A stretch of 64,000 bases of DNA, taken from contig JARGPJ010000003.1 of NCBI GenBank assembly GCA_029212615.1, positions 434,001 to 498,000 on the forward strand, in the 5' to 3' direction. Positions 53,160 to 61,444 of this stretch are shown piece by piece; the stretch's first letter is position 1, and every line of letters starts with the position of its first letter. Under the pieces are notes generated by a model, which did not search any database, was not told where the DNA came from, and saw only the letters and a list, made by a program, of their open reading frames with translations. The position numbers were made by a program, and so were the translations under genes. This DNA is from Verrucomicrobiales bacterium (GTDB lineage Bacteria > Verrucomicrobiota > Verrucomicrobiia > Verrucomicrobiales > DEV007).

Positions 53160-53762
53160 TCACTTCTTAGCCGATTCCGCATAGCGGTCAATCCAAAGAA
53201 GTGCAAACGGAGTTTCGTCCCTACCAAGAACACCCGGCTGAGTTCCCAGGGCCTGCCAAAATTTAGCGCGGCTGCCCGACTCAGTGGATTTTCCTCCCAC
53301 AATGACTCCGTTGTAGTAGATCTCAAGACCAACAGCCTCAACTGCGCCCTCGCGAAAATTACGGAAGTCACCAGTGATCTCCCCCAGTGTGCTTGGCGCC
53401 ACATAAACAGCAGAATAAGTTTCTTCGCCCGGGACGATATTGATGTGCTTGATATCACCCGTGAGAACGCGTCCCGAACCCGACTGATCTTTGAAACCGA
53501 TGTAGTATCGAAACAGCAATTCAGGGACGACCTGATCGGAATTCCCTTTCACGCTGAACTCAACTTCCACCTCAAGCCAATCACGGGGATTGGGAACACT
53601 CTTCGTTTTCACATCCCCTGCCTGAAAGTTCGGCGTCTTCTGAGCCTCAACCTCCATCTTCTTCACGTCGACATCACCGACCTGAAGTTGAACCGGCTGC
53701 TGTGCCTGTAAAAAAGAGGAACTGATCAGAAAAACGAAGGTGGCGATAAATAAATTTTTCAT
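53160..53762 (-). CDS. Amuc_1102-type pilus-like secreted protein
   Basis: A 200-residue protein with a signal peptide (MKNLFIATFVFLISSSFLQA); a longer frame to 53897 lacks one, so the ATG at 53762 is used. The mature part is beta-rich, of immunoglobulin/pilin-like pattern (WLEVEVEFSVKGNSDQVVPE, EETYSAVYVAPSTLGEITGD, AVGLEIYYNGVIVGGKST). It is the first gene of the locus, 65 bases before the PilM-N fusion. Together with the next four genes it reproduces the Amuc_1102-to-1098 order. No prepilin cleavage motif is visible. Confidence 0.85.
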   Translation of the reverse strand: MKNLFIATFVFLISSSFLQAQQPVQLQVGDVDVKKMEVEAQKTPNFQAGDVKTKSVPNPRDWLEVEVEFSVKGNSDQVVPELLFRYYIGFKDQSGSGRVLTGDIKHINIVPGEETYSAVYVAPSTLGEITGDFRNFREGAVEAVGLEIYYNGVIVGGKSTESGSRAKFWQALGTQPGVLGRDETPFALLWIDRYAESAKK

Positions 53763-53949
53763 GGGGTAATTGGGGAGATTTTCAACAAAATGACAGGCTT
53801 CCGCAGCCCGGCAGGCGAAGTCTACGACAGTTAATTCTTCAACGTAAAGACCAATCCTATCAAAGATGAACTTTTTTCTCACCGAAGCGAATTTCACTTC
53901 TCATGCCAGCATCGGCAGGGAGAGTCAACTGTTTAAGAAACGCGTAGCT

Positions 53950-54645
53950 TCACCTGCTCTCAACACTTACCAGGGCCGACCTGCCCTCCGCCCCGCTCCT
54001 ATTGGAAACATGGCCTTCAACCCTTACAAAGACATCATCAGGAATCCCCGAAATGACCAGATAGTCGACCAGAAACCGGGCCCTATTTGAAGCAATGTCC
54101 AGAGACGTGGTCTCAAACGGTGAGTCATTTGCCAAGGCCACCACCGAAAAGAGAGTCACTGGATTCTTCTCCAACTCACCTTGAATAAAATTCAAAACCG
54201 TTTCCCGACCTTCGTAGTTCACGGCCGAATTCTGATCGTAGCGAATCGTAAGCGCAACGCAGCACCCGTTTTCCTTACCTTTAGATTCGCCCTTCTCCGA
54301 CGACGCTCCTTCACCCTTCCGGGCATCCTTCGCATCAGTATCGACTTCAACTCTTCTCCTGCGGTGCCCTTTCCCCGTTGAATGAGCCACTTTCCCCGCA
54401 ACCGGCTCTTCTTCAATTTTTCCACCGTTTTCTTCGTCCCGGTGAACCAGGGCCTCCAACTCAACGATTCGATCAGACCTCTTCGCGAGTTCGCAATGAG
54501 CCTCGTGAAGCGCTTCCCTGAGATTATTCAATTCTTTCTCCATCCTGGCCCGACTCATGGACCGGTCGGCACGAGCGGTAGAGGGAAGAGATACACAGAG
54601 AAGCAGAGCGATAACTCCCAGAGAAAGAAGAATGGAGGCTTTCAT
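53950..54645 (-). CDS. OmpA-like periplasmic protein with coiled coil
   Basis: A 231-residue protein starting at the ATG at 54645, which gives a signal peptide (ILLSLGVIALLLCVSLPSTA). Then come a coiled coil (MEKELNNLREALHEAHCELA) and a lysine/glutamate-rich linker. The C-terminal domain resembles OmpA: LTIRYDQNSAVNYEGRETVL, then SLDIASNRARFLVDYLVISG and VEGHVS. The usual GHTD motif is degenerate. It lies upstream of the pilus-like operon with a 187-base gap; a link is possible but not shown. Confidence 0.7.
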   Translation of the reverse strand: MKASILLSLGVIALLLCVSLPSTARADRSMSRARMEKELNNLREALHEAHCELAKRSDRIVELEALVHRDEENGGKIEEEPVAGKVAHSTGKGHRRRRVEVDTDAKDARKGEGASSEKGESKGKENGCCVALTIRYDQNSAVNYEGRETVLNFIQGELEKNPVTLFSVVALANDSPFETTSLDIASNRARFLVDYLVISGIPDDVFVRVEGHVSNRSGAEGRSALVSVESR

Positions 54646-54742
54646 TCGAGCGAGAATGAGATGCCGCAAGCGGTTTGCCTAGAAAAAAATTAACCGGGCT
54701 TGAATTTCATCTACCGCGCCCGAAAAGCGTGACAGTCGGGCA

Positions 54743-54769
54743 CAAAAAAACCGGGAGCATTTCCCGGTT
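54743..54769 (-). terminator. Terminator of rpsP
   Basis: An 8-bp stem (54749-54756 with 54762-54769) with a 5-base loop is followed, on the minus strand, by seven or more T residues. It lies 48 bases after the rpsP stop. Confidence 0.88.
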
Positions 54770-54816
54770 CTCTCAGTATCTTCTGATCTCCGCCCCTCAA
54801 AAACGGAATCGGAAAA

Positions 54817-55062
54817 TCAGGCAGTCGCTCTGCGAGCTTTCTTGATGAGATTCAACACGGTTTCGGACGGCTGTGCGCCTTTTCCGATCCATGCATCAGC
54901 CTTCTCAAGGTCAATCGTCGTTCCGCCTTCTTCCTTCATCGGGTCGTATGTCCCAATCATCTCAATGAAAGCACCTTCACGACGGGCACGGCCGTCTGCC
55001 ACCACAATACGGTAATAAGGGCGGCCTTTGGCTCCTTCGCGTCTCAATCTGATTTTGACCAT
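54817..55062 (-). CDS. rpsP: 30S ribosomal protein S16
   Basis: An 81-residue ribosomal protein: [20 protein letters not shown], then [15 protein letters not shown] and [20 protein letters not shown], all typical of bS16. A longer frame reaches 55233, but the family starts at MVKIRL. In many bacteria rpsP is followed by rimM, trmD and rplS. Here a terminator follows and those genes are absent, so it is monocistronic. Confidence 0.97.
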   Translation of the reverse strand: MVKIRLRREGAKGRPYYRIVVADGRARREGAFIEMIGTYDPMKEEGGTTIDLEKADAWIGKGAQPSETVLNLIKKARRATA

Positions 55063-55141
55063 GTCGAAAATAAACGTTGTTCTGCCGCAAACAGCTTCAC
55101 GGGTTCGATGTGAAAGCTCAAAAGTTTGCGGGAGGGCGAGA

Positions 55142-55169
55142 CTGATACCTTGAAATAAGGGAAAATCAA
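55142..55169 (-). promoter_or_regulatory. Possible rpsP promoter
   Basis: On the minus strand, TTGATT (55164-55169) and TATCAG (55142-55147) are 16 bases apart, about 80 bases before the rpsP start. The boxes are imperfect matches to sigma70 consensus. Confidence 0.35.
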
Positions 55170-55261
55170 GATTTTGTTTCACGAAATTACACTCTTTGGA
55201 AATTCTTTGAATATTCCTGAATTCACTTGGCAATTCCTTTCCTGCTCGCTTTCAATGCACC

Positions 55262-56266
55262 ATGTCGCAAAGTGAAGCTGAAATCGCCTCCCAAGCTGAA
55301 CGCGTTAAGCGCCTCGTCGAAGCTCTCAATGGAGTTCTTTTCGGTCAGGAGGAACTGATTGATCTAGTGGTGACAGGCCTCCTCGCCAAAGGACACATCC
55401 TTTTGGAAGGCCTTCCCGGCCTCGGAAAGACTGAACTGGTCAAAGGCCTCGCCAAGACTCTCGACCTTGAAACGAAGCGGATTCAGTTCACTCCCGACCT
55501 TCTGCCGGGCGACATCACGGGAAACCCGGTACTTAAGGAGACCGAAAAGGGAAGAAGCTTCGAATTTCAAAAAGGCCCCCTCTTCGCCAATCTCGTTCTC
55601 GCTGACGAGATCAACCGGGCCTCTCCAAAAACACAGTCAGCACTGCTCGAAGCAATGCAGGAAAGACAGGTGACGGTTCTCGGAAAAGCGCACTCTCTTC
55701 CCGATCCCTTCTTCGTTCTCGCAACGCAGAACCCCATTGAGCTCGAAGGAACCTACCCCCTCCCCGAAGCACAACTCGATCGATTCCTCTTCAAACTCGA
55801 GGTTCATCGAAACGACGTCAAAACGCTTGAGCAGATCGTTAAGAATCGTGAGATCGGAATTGAACCGACGATCGGGAGTGTTCTCTCTCATGCTGAGTTT
55901 ACAGAGATCACGGAAGCTGTTCGTAGCATCTACCTTCCGGATGTTGTCGCCAACTACATTGCCCGACTCGTCGATGCGACTCACCGGGGCCAGTCCACCG
56001 TCGCGGAGTTGATCAAGTTCGGGGCGAGCCCGCGCGCCGCCCTCGGTCTCGCCGCCGCCGCAAAGGCGAAAGCACTCATGGCGGGTCACATTAACACCGG
56101 CTTCGAAGATGTCGAAGCCGTCGCTGTGCCGGTGCTCCAGCACCGCATCATACCCGAATACGAAACCAGACTCGAAGGCAAAACCAACGCTGAAGTCATC
56201 CGGCAACTTCTCGAGGAGGTCCCACGCCAGGAGTTGGATCTGCCCACGACCTTGAAGTCATCGTGA
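55262..56266 (+). CDS. MoxR-family AAA ATPase
   Basis: A 334-residue chaperone-like ATPase. Walker A is LLEGLPGLGKTELVKGLAKT, Walker B is LVLADEINRASPKTQSALLE with the MoxR helix insertion, and VLATQNPIELEGTYPLPEAQ is the sensor region. MoxR proteins usually work with DUF58 and von Willebrand proteins in maturation of a membrane complex. The first gene of a seven-gene run; its stop overlaps the next GTG by 4 bases (GTGA). Confidence 0.95.
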   Translation: MSQSEAEIASQAERVKRLVEALNGVLFGQEELIDLVVTGLLAKGHILLEGLPGLGKTELVKGLAKTLDLETKRIQFTPDLLPGDITGNPVLKETEKGRSFEFQKGPLFANLVLADEINRASPKTQSALLEAMQERQVTVLGKAHSLPDPFFVLATQNPIELEGTYPLPEAQLDRFLFKLEVHRNDVKTLEQIVKNREIGIEPTIGSVLSHAEFTEITEAVRSIYLPDVVANYIARLVDATHRGQSTVAELIKFGASPRAALGLAAAAKAKALMAGHINTGFEDVEAVAVPVLQHRIIPEYETRLEGKTNAEVIRQLLEEVPRQELDLPTTLKSS

Positions 56267-58092
56267 AAGCTTTGCCTCTGATCACAAGTATAAGGATCAC
56301 AGCCGCCAAACTCATGCTTTACAGGTTTTTGCTCTTTCTTCTCTTTCCTGTCGCCACAGCTCCCCTTCACGCGGGAAAGCAGTTGCTGAGCGTCTCCTAT
56401 CCGGACATTGCAGACACGGAGGTTCAGGCCGAAAGCATTTTCGGTCTCTCCGCCCAGCAGGGCGCACTCCCTTTTCGAATCAAGATACGAAACAACAGTG
56501 GAAAAGACCGGACCTGGACCGTCAGCTTGCGCGAAGGAAGCTACGGACGGACCCTCGCAACGGAATGGCAGGGCAAGTTCACCGTGGAGAGCGGAACAGA
56601 GGTCGTCCACGACGTCACGGTGCCCTTCCCCCCTAAATTCGCCTCATACTCCTACCGGAATCTTGAAGCAACGTTCAACTCACCGGGGCTCGAACCGGTA
56701 AAACGCTCCCACAGCTATCAGATGAACAACGGCTTTCCCGTCCTCGCAATGAGCCAGTCCCTCTCTGCGAGAAGCCTTGCCAATTTGAATAACATCCTCA
56801 AAAAGAAAAATTCCAACATCCAACGTTTTGCTGAATCCTTCGATCCACCCCTACTGCCGGGAGACTGGAAAGGCTACACGGGTCTCGATGGTCTTCTCAT
56901 TGATCTCAGATCCTGGAAGGAACTGCGCGCGGCTCCGAAGAAAGCCATCCTGGAATGGCTTCGCCTCGGCGGCACTCTCTACGTTTTTGCCTCGACGAAA
57001 GACTTCCCCGATTCCAACCTCAACGATTTGGAGATCGAAGGATTGAAGGCAGCCCCGGACCATCCTCATGCAGGAAAACTAAGCCTTGGGGAAATTAAGC
57101 TTCGGCGTTGGAACGGTATCGAACTCAGCTCCGGTATTGAGACGGTTTTTGAAAACGCGAGTTCGCCGGGCTATCGCCTCGAAGATGACTTCGGGGAGAA
57201 ATGGCCCCTCGGTGAGCGACTCGGCACGAAGCCGTTCAATGCCATCCTCATTTTCGGCATCCTGCTTGTCTTTGCCATCCTCGTGGCACCGGTGAACCTT
57301 TTCTTCCTCGCCGGTAAAGGAAAACGCCACCGCCTCTTTGTTACCACCCCGATTATCTCCGTCGCGGCCTGCCTTATCATTGTTCTCATGATTCTCATTG
57401 GAGACGGCCTCGGGGGAAATGGCTACCGCATTGCGTTCGTCGATCTCCAGTCAGGCAATAACGAACGACGTTTCTTCGTTTCACAGGAACAGGTCAGCCG
57501 AACAGGAGTGATTGTTAACACCGGATTCGAAAGCGAAAAGGACCTACTCATCGAGCCCGTCAAACTGGAAAGGAACCCCTTCTCCGCTCTGGACCATCGC
57601 TCCGGCCAAACCACCAACTTCATCTTTTCGGGACGGCAATTTATGGGAGGTTTTTTCCGGAGCCGGGCACAGCAGGGATATGTCGTTAGAAACGCAGAGT
57701 CTACCCGTGCCCGGATCGAACAACAAAGCGAGAACAAGGAATCCAACACCCCGACACTCGTTTCCAGCCTCCCCTCCTCCATCACCCGTTTCTACTACCG
57801 GGACGCAGGAGGAAACATCTGGACTTCTGCATCACAGGGGGAAACTCCGCCGGGGGGAACGATTCAACTCACTTCGGCGTCAGAAGAAGACTTCGATAGC
57901 TTCATCAGTCAGCAGCTAAGCCTCTTCAGCAACACTCAAAGAAACCAAATTCGAAATCTCAGCACAGAAGATGGCCGCTTCTTTGCGATTCCTTCTGACC
58001 CTGCCTCCTACCTCCTCGAAACACACCCCGGTATTCGCTGGAGTGATGATCACGTCCTCCTCAGTGGTAATATCCAGACCTCTGCCCCATGA
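56263..58092 (+). CDS. Membrane protein of the MoxR-ABC-DUF58 operon
   Basis: A 609-residue protein. It begins at a GTG overlapping the moxR stop; an ATG at 56314 would place a clean signal peptide (MLYRFLLFLLFPVATAPLHA) at the N-terminus and is a good alternative. A large periplasmic beta-rich domain (about 40-310: PFRIKIRNNSGKDRTWTVSL) precedes two membrane helices (about 325-345 and 355-375), then a second soluble domain (about 380-600). I do not recognise the family by name. The first domain includes GLLIDLRSWKELRAAPKKAI, a glutamine amidotransferase-like pattern found in related operons. It overlaps the ABC ATPase gene by 4 bases, and so is probably a partner of the transporter. Confidence 0.7.
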   Translation: MKALPLITSIRITAAKLMLYRFLLFLLFPVATAPLHAGKQLLSVSYPDIADTEVQAESIFGLSAQQGALPFRIKIRNNSGKDRTWTVSLREGSYGRTLATEWQGKFTVESGTEVVHDVTVPFPPKFASYSYRNLEATFNSPGLEPVKRSHSYQMNNGFPVLAMSQSLSARSLANLNNILKKKNSNIQRFAESFDPPLLPGDWKGYTGLDGLLIDLRSWKELRAAPKKAILEWLRLGGTLYVFASTKDFPDSNLNDLEIEGLKAAPDHPHAGKLSLGEIKLRRWNGIELSSGIETVFENASSPGYRLEDDFGEKWPLGERLGTKPFNAILIFGILLVFAILVAPVNLFFLAGKGKRHRLFVTTPIISVAACLIIVLMILIGDGLGGNGYRIAFVDLQSGNNERRFFVSQEQVSRTGVIVNTGFESEKDLLIEPVKLERNPFSALDHRSGQTTNFIFSGRQFMGGFFRSRAQQGYVVRNAESTRARIEQQSENKESNTPTLVSSLPSSITRFYYRDAGGNIWTSASQGETPPGGTIQLTSASEEDFDSFISQQLSLFSNTQRNQIRNLSTEDGRFFAIPSDPASYLLETHPGIRWSDDHVLLSGNIQTSAP

Positions 58093-59072
58093 GCGATTCA
58101 AAACCATCAGGAGCCCCCCCTGCCATCGAGGTCTCAAATCTCTGGCGGAGCTTCCACAACCTTCACGCGGTTCAGGGAATATCTTTCAAAGTCGACCCGG
58201 GGCAGGTCGTCGGATTTGTTGGCGCCAACGGTGCAGGGAAAACGACGACGATGCGAATCCTCGCCACGCTTGACTACCCCACTGCCGGATCAATGAAAGT
58301 CTGCGGCTTCGATGTCGTCGACTATCCTGCCGAGGTGCGCCGCCTCATCGGCTGGATGCCTGACCACTACGGTACCTATCACAACATGACGGTGGTGGAG
58401 TATCTCGATTTCTTCGCCCGGGCACTGGGATACAAGGGAAAAGAGCGCGTTGAACGAATCACCGAGGTGATGGAGTTTACAGACCTCGTTCCGCTCGCCG
58501 ACCGGCTCACTGACAAACTGAGTAAAGGGATGGGCCAGCGGCTCTGCCTTGGGCGCGCCCTCCTTCATGATCCCGAAGTGCTCATCCTCGACGAACCGGC
58601 GGCCGGACTCGACCCGAAGGCACGGGTGGAACTGAAGCATCTGATCCGCATTCTCGCCGAAGAAGGGAAGACCGTCTTCATCAGCTCCCACATTCTCTCC
58701 GAACTCGATGAAATGTGTGACACACTTCTTTTCATCAATCAGGGACAAATCATTCATCACGGCTCATCGGAAAGCCTCCGCAAAGGGAACTCAGGAACCA
58801 CCATCATCGCTGTCGATCTTGTCGAATCTTCTGAAAAATTGAAGGCATGGGCGGATCTCAACCCCGATGCCAGCTTTATTGACGGGACAAAGAACGGAGG
58901 CCGCCTCAAAATTGAATCAGTCGATCCCACAATCATTGCAACCACCCTGCGACGCATGATTCAGGACGGTCTCACCATCACTCAATTTACCCAGGAAGAA
59001 CGAAAACTGGAAGACGCCTTTATCGAAATCCTCGGCGAGATCGAAGCCTCCGGCGTTCCCATTGTCAGCTGA
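58089..59072 (+). CDS. ABC transporter ATP-binding protein
   Basis: A 327-residue ATPase. Walker A is GFVGANGAGKTTTMRILATL, the signature motif is LSKGMGQRLCLGRALLHDP (LSKGM, as in export-type ABC proteins), and Walker B is LILDEPAAGLDPKARVELKH. After about residue 230 a C-terminal extension continues (GTTIIAVDLVESSEKLKAWA). It should power the permease encoded next, probably for export or gliding/membrane remodelling rather than import, since no binding protein is present. It overlaps its upstream neighbour by 4 bases. Confidence 0.95.
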   Translation: MSDSKPSGAPPAIEVSNLWRSFHNLHAVQGISFKVDPGQVVGFVGANGAGKTTTMRILATLDYPTAGSMKVCGFDVVDYPAEVRRLIGWMPDHYGTYHNMTVVEYLDFFARALGYKGKERVERITEVMEFTDLVPLADRLTDKLSKGMGQRLCLGRALLHDPEVLILDEPAAGLDPKARVELKHLIRILAEEGKTVFISSHILSELDEMCDTLLFINQGQIIHHGSSESLRKGNSGTTIIAVDLVESSEKLKAWADLNPDASFIDGTKNGGRLKIESVDPTIIATTLRRMIQDGLTITQFTQEERKLEDAFIEILGEIEASGVPIVS

Positions 59073-59136
59073 CTCGCTCATCCAACCCTGTTCCCCCCCG
59101 GACCTAACCCCCTTGAATCCGCCTCCACTTCCCACC

Positions 59137-60579
59137 ATGACTGATGCCACCACGACTTCTGCCCCCCTTGAAAGCAGGGTGACAGATTTCTCCTCCAGGC
59201 TCAGCCCCGTCCTCGTCAAAGAACTGCGTCAGGGGATGCGCACGAACCTCTTTGTCATCGCGTTCATCCTTCTGCAAACCTTCATGATCCTCTGCCTCCT
59301 CGCGGGCATTGCGAATCCCGGTTCCCGCGATGCAGACGGTTTCTTCTGGTTCTTCATCATTGCGACCCTGCTGGTGGTTCAGCCCCTCCGCGGCTTCTCC
59401 GCGCTCAGCTCCGAGTATCAGCTCAACACAATGGATCTGATTCAGCTGACGCGACTCGATGGCTGGCGCATCACTCTGGGAAAATGGACGGCACTGAATG
59501 CTCAGGGCTTACTTTTCCTCACCGGTGTTCTCCCCTATCTTGTGATTCGCTACTACCTCGGCAATGTAAATTTCGTCTCCGACCTCCTCATACTCGGTGC
59601 CGTCGGTTTTGGTTCAGGCCTCGCCACCGCGGTAACAATCGGCTGCTCCGTGTTTAAAAACATCATCCTTCGGGGGATCATCCTGGCAGCCATGGTTGTA
59701 ACCACGACTTCGATTTACGGGATCATGAGCACCGCCGTTTTCGGCATTCGCGGAACCGGCATGAATATTGAGCTCGGAGTTCTTTTTTCCTTTGCCGCCA
59801 CCTACGGAATTATCTTTTTCCTCAGCTTTGGTGCGAGCAGAATTGCACCTCTTTCTGAAAACCTCGCGACTCGAAAACGGCTCATTGCTATTGGCTTCGC
59901 CCTTCTCGCACAACTCTTCTCCCTCTTCGGACTCAAGGAGGAAATCTTCGTGGTCACCGGTTTCATTCTCGGACTGGCAGCGATCGATGCCCTCACCGAA
60001 CCCCTACCCATTTTTTCCAGGGTTCTCGCCCCCTTTCGCGAGCGCCCCTTTGGGAAAATCGCCGCGATCTTTCTAACTCCGGGGTGGCTCAGCGGACTGG
60101 CTTTCTTCATCCTTTCCTGTGTCATCTTCCTCGGATCACTCATCTTTCTTGCCGACCCTTCGGATCTCGATCGAAAAGAAGATTGGCTCATGCTTCTCTC
60201 TATCCTGAACCTCTTCATTTTCCCGCTCCTCATCATTCATCTCTTTTTTGCCAACCACGGATCACATCACTTCACTTTCGGACTCTACATTTTCATCCAG
60301 GGCGGACTTTTTATTCTCACGCTCATGATCGTGGCGATCGGAAATGCTCTCAGCAAATATGAATCCTTAATCTATCTCTGCGTTCCTCTCCCTTCGGTGT
60401 TCGTCTATGCAGCCGGAGGAACGAGAGCTGACTCCCCCTTGCATTTCGCCATCACGATCGGAACGACCGTGCTGTGCCTTGCCTTTCCTCTCCTCCGCCA
60501 CCGGACAAAACTGAAGGAGTTCGCCCGCGCACTCAAATCCACCCCCTCAGAAGATGCCGAGCCAGCTCGAGAAAATTGA
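59137..60579 (+). CDS. ABC transporter permease
   Basis: A 480-residue membrane protein with about 12 hydrophobic helices. The ATG at 59137 is used; the frame continues upstream to a TTG at 59062 with a proline-rich stretch unlikely to be real. The first cytoplasmic stretch (SPVLVKELRQGMRTNLFVIA) is the common start of ABC-2 type permeases. It partners the preceding ATPase, with about 64 bases between stop and ATG. Its end overlaps the DUF58 gene by 26 bases. Confidence 0.85.
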   Translation: MTDATTTSAPLESRVTDFSSRLSPVLVKELRQGMRTNLFVIAFILLQTFMILCLLAGIANPGSRDADGFFWFFIIATLLVVQPLRGFSALSSEYQLNTMDLIQLTRLDGWRITLGKWTALNAQGLLFLTGVLPYLVIRYYLGNVNFVSDLLILGAVGFGSGLATAVTIGCSVFKNIILRGIILAAMVVTTTSIYGIMSTAVFGIRGTGMNIELGVLFSFAATYGIIFFLSFGASRIAPLSENLATRKRLIAIGFALLAQLFSLFGLKEEIFVVTGFILGLAAIDALTEPLPIFSRVLAPFRERPFGKIAAIFLTPGWLSGLAFFILSCVIFLGSLIFLADPSDLDRKEDWLMLLSILNLFIFPLLIIHLFFANHGSHHFTFGLYIFIQGGLFILTLMIVAIGNALSKYESLIYLCVPLPSVFVYAAGGTRADSPLHFAITIGTTVLCLAFPLLRHRTKLKEFARALKSTPSEDAEPAREN

Positions 60580-61444
60580 TTACCCCGCCATTGCCGCCCG
60601 GGCGCAGGGACTGGCTGATCGCTATACCCTTCCCCTGAGCAATCACACCTGGCGGGGTAATCCGGGCGACTATGCCGGAACCGGTGCGGGCAGCTCTCTC
60701 GATTTCCAAGATCACCGAAACTATCTCCCGGGGGACGACCCCAGACACATCAACTGGCAGGCCTACGCCAGAACCGGTGACTATACTCTCAAATTGTATC
60801 GCGAAGAGGTTCGGCCGATTGTCGAAATTATCATGGATGTGTCAGGGTCAATGTTCTCGGTACCCGACAAAGCCGAGCGTGCCATCGAGCTGCTCTATTT
60901 TTCGTTCTACTCTGCAGAACGTGTCGGTGCTTCCGCCAAAGTATTCCTCACCAACGGCCCCTTCCGGAAAGCCATCGAGACACACACCTTTCTTTCCCAC
61001 CACTGGGCACAACTGGCCCTGCAGGAAGATAGCGTAAAATCCTCCGAAGCCCCCACGCTTGGAGCGCTTCCTTTTCGCCAACGGTCGCTGCGAGTCTTCA
61101 TCAGCGACCTGCTCTTCAACGCCGCTCCCGAGCATTCCGTTCAAGCCTTGCAGAGAAATCACGGCCGGGCGCTCATCCTCTGCCCTTTCTCGCCCTCAGA
61201 GTCGAACCCCGATTGGAACGGGAACTACGAATTCATTGATTCTGAAGACCGGAGTCATCACGATCGACGCGTCGATCCCCCGCTCCTGAAACGCTACATC
61301 GAAACCTACCGTCGTCATTTTGACCGGTGGAAGGCTGCTTCAATCCGCGCTCAAACTCCTTTTGCCCGAATCTCCTCTCTTGGCAGCTTTGAGGAAGCCG
61401 TCAGAAAAGAAGCCGTTCCCTCCGGTGCCATCCAACTCGCCTGA
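60554..61444 (+). CDS. DUF58 domain protein
   Basis: A 296-residue cytoplasmic protein. It has the DUF58 core: LDFQDHRNYLPGDDPRHINW (about 49-68), then ARTGDYTLKLYREE and the von Willebrand-like metal site IIMDVSGSMFSVPD (about 92-105). DUF58 proteins are standard partners of MoxR ATPases. It overlaps the permease by 26 bases and the following gene by 1 base (TGATG), so translation is coupled. Confidence 0.93.
   Translation: MPSQLEKIDYPAIAARAQGLADRYTLPLSNHTWRGNPGDYAGTGAGSSLDFQDHRNYLPGDDPRHINWQAYARTGDYTLKLYREEVRPIVEIIMDVSGSMFSVPDKAERAIELLYFSFYSAERVGASAKVFLTNGPFRKAIETHTFLSHHWAQLALQEDSVKSSEAPTLGALPFRQRSLRVFISDLLFNAAPEHSVQALQRNHGRALILCPFSPSESNPDWNGNYEFIDSEDRSHHDRRVDPPLLKRYIETYRRHFDRWKAASIRAQTPFARISSLGSFEEAVRKEAVPSGAIQLA

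Noticed and set aside
55063-55233. 57-residue extension of ribosomal protein S16
   Set aside because: bS16 starts at MVKIRL in all relatives I know; the extension has no similarity.
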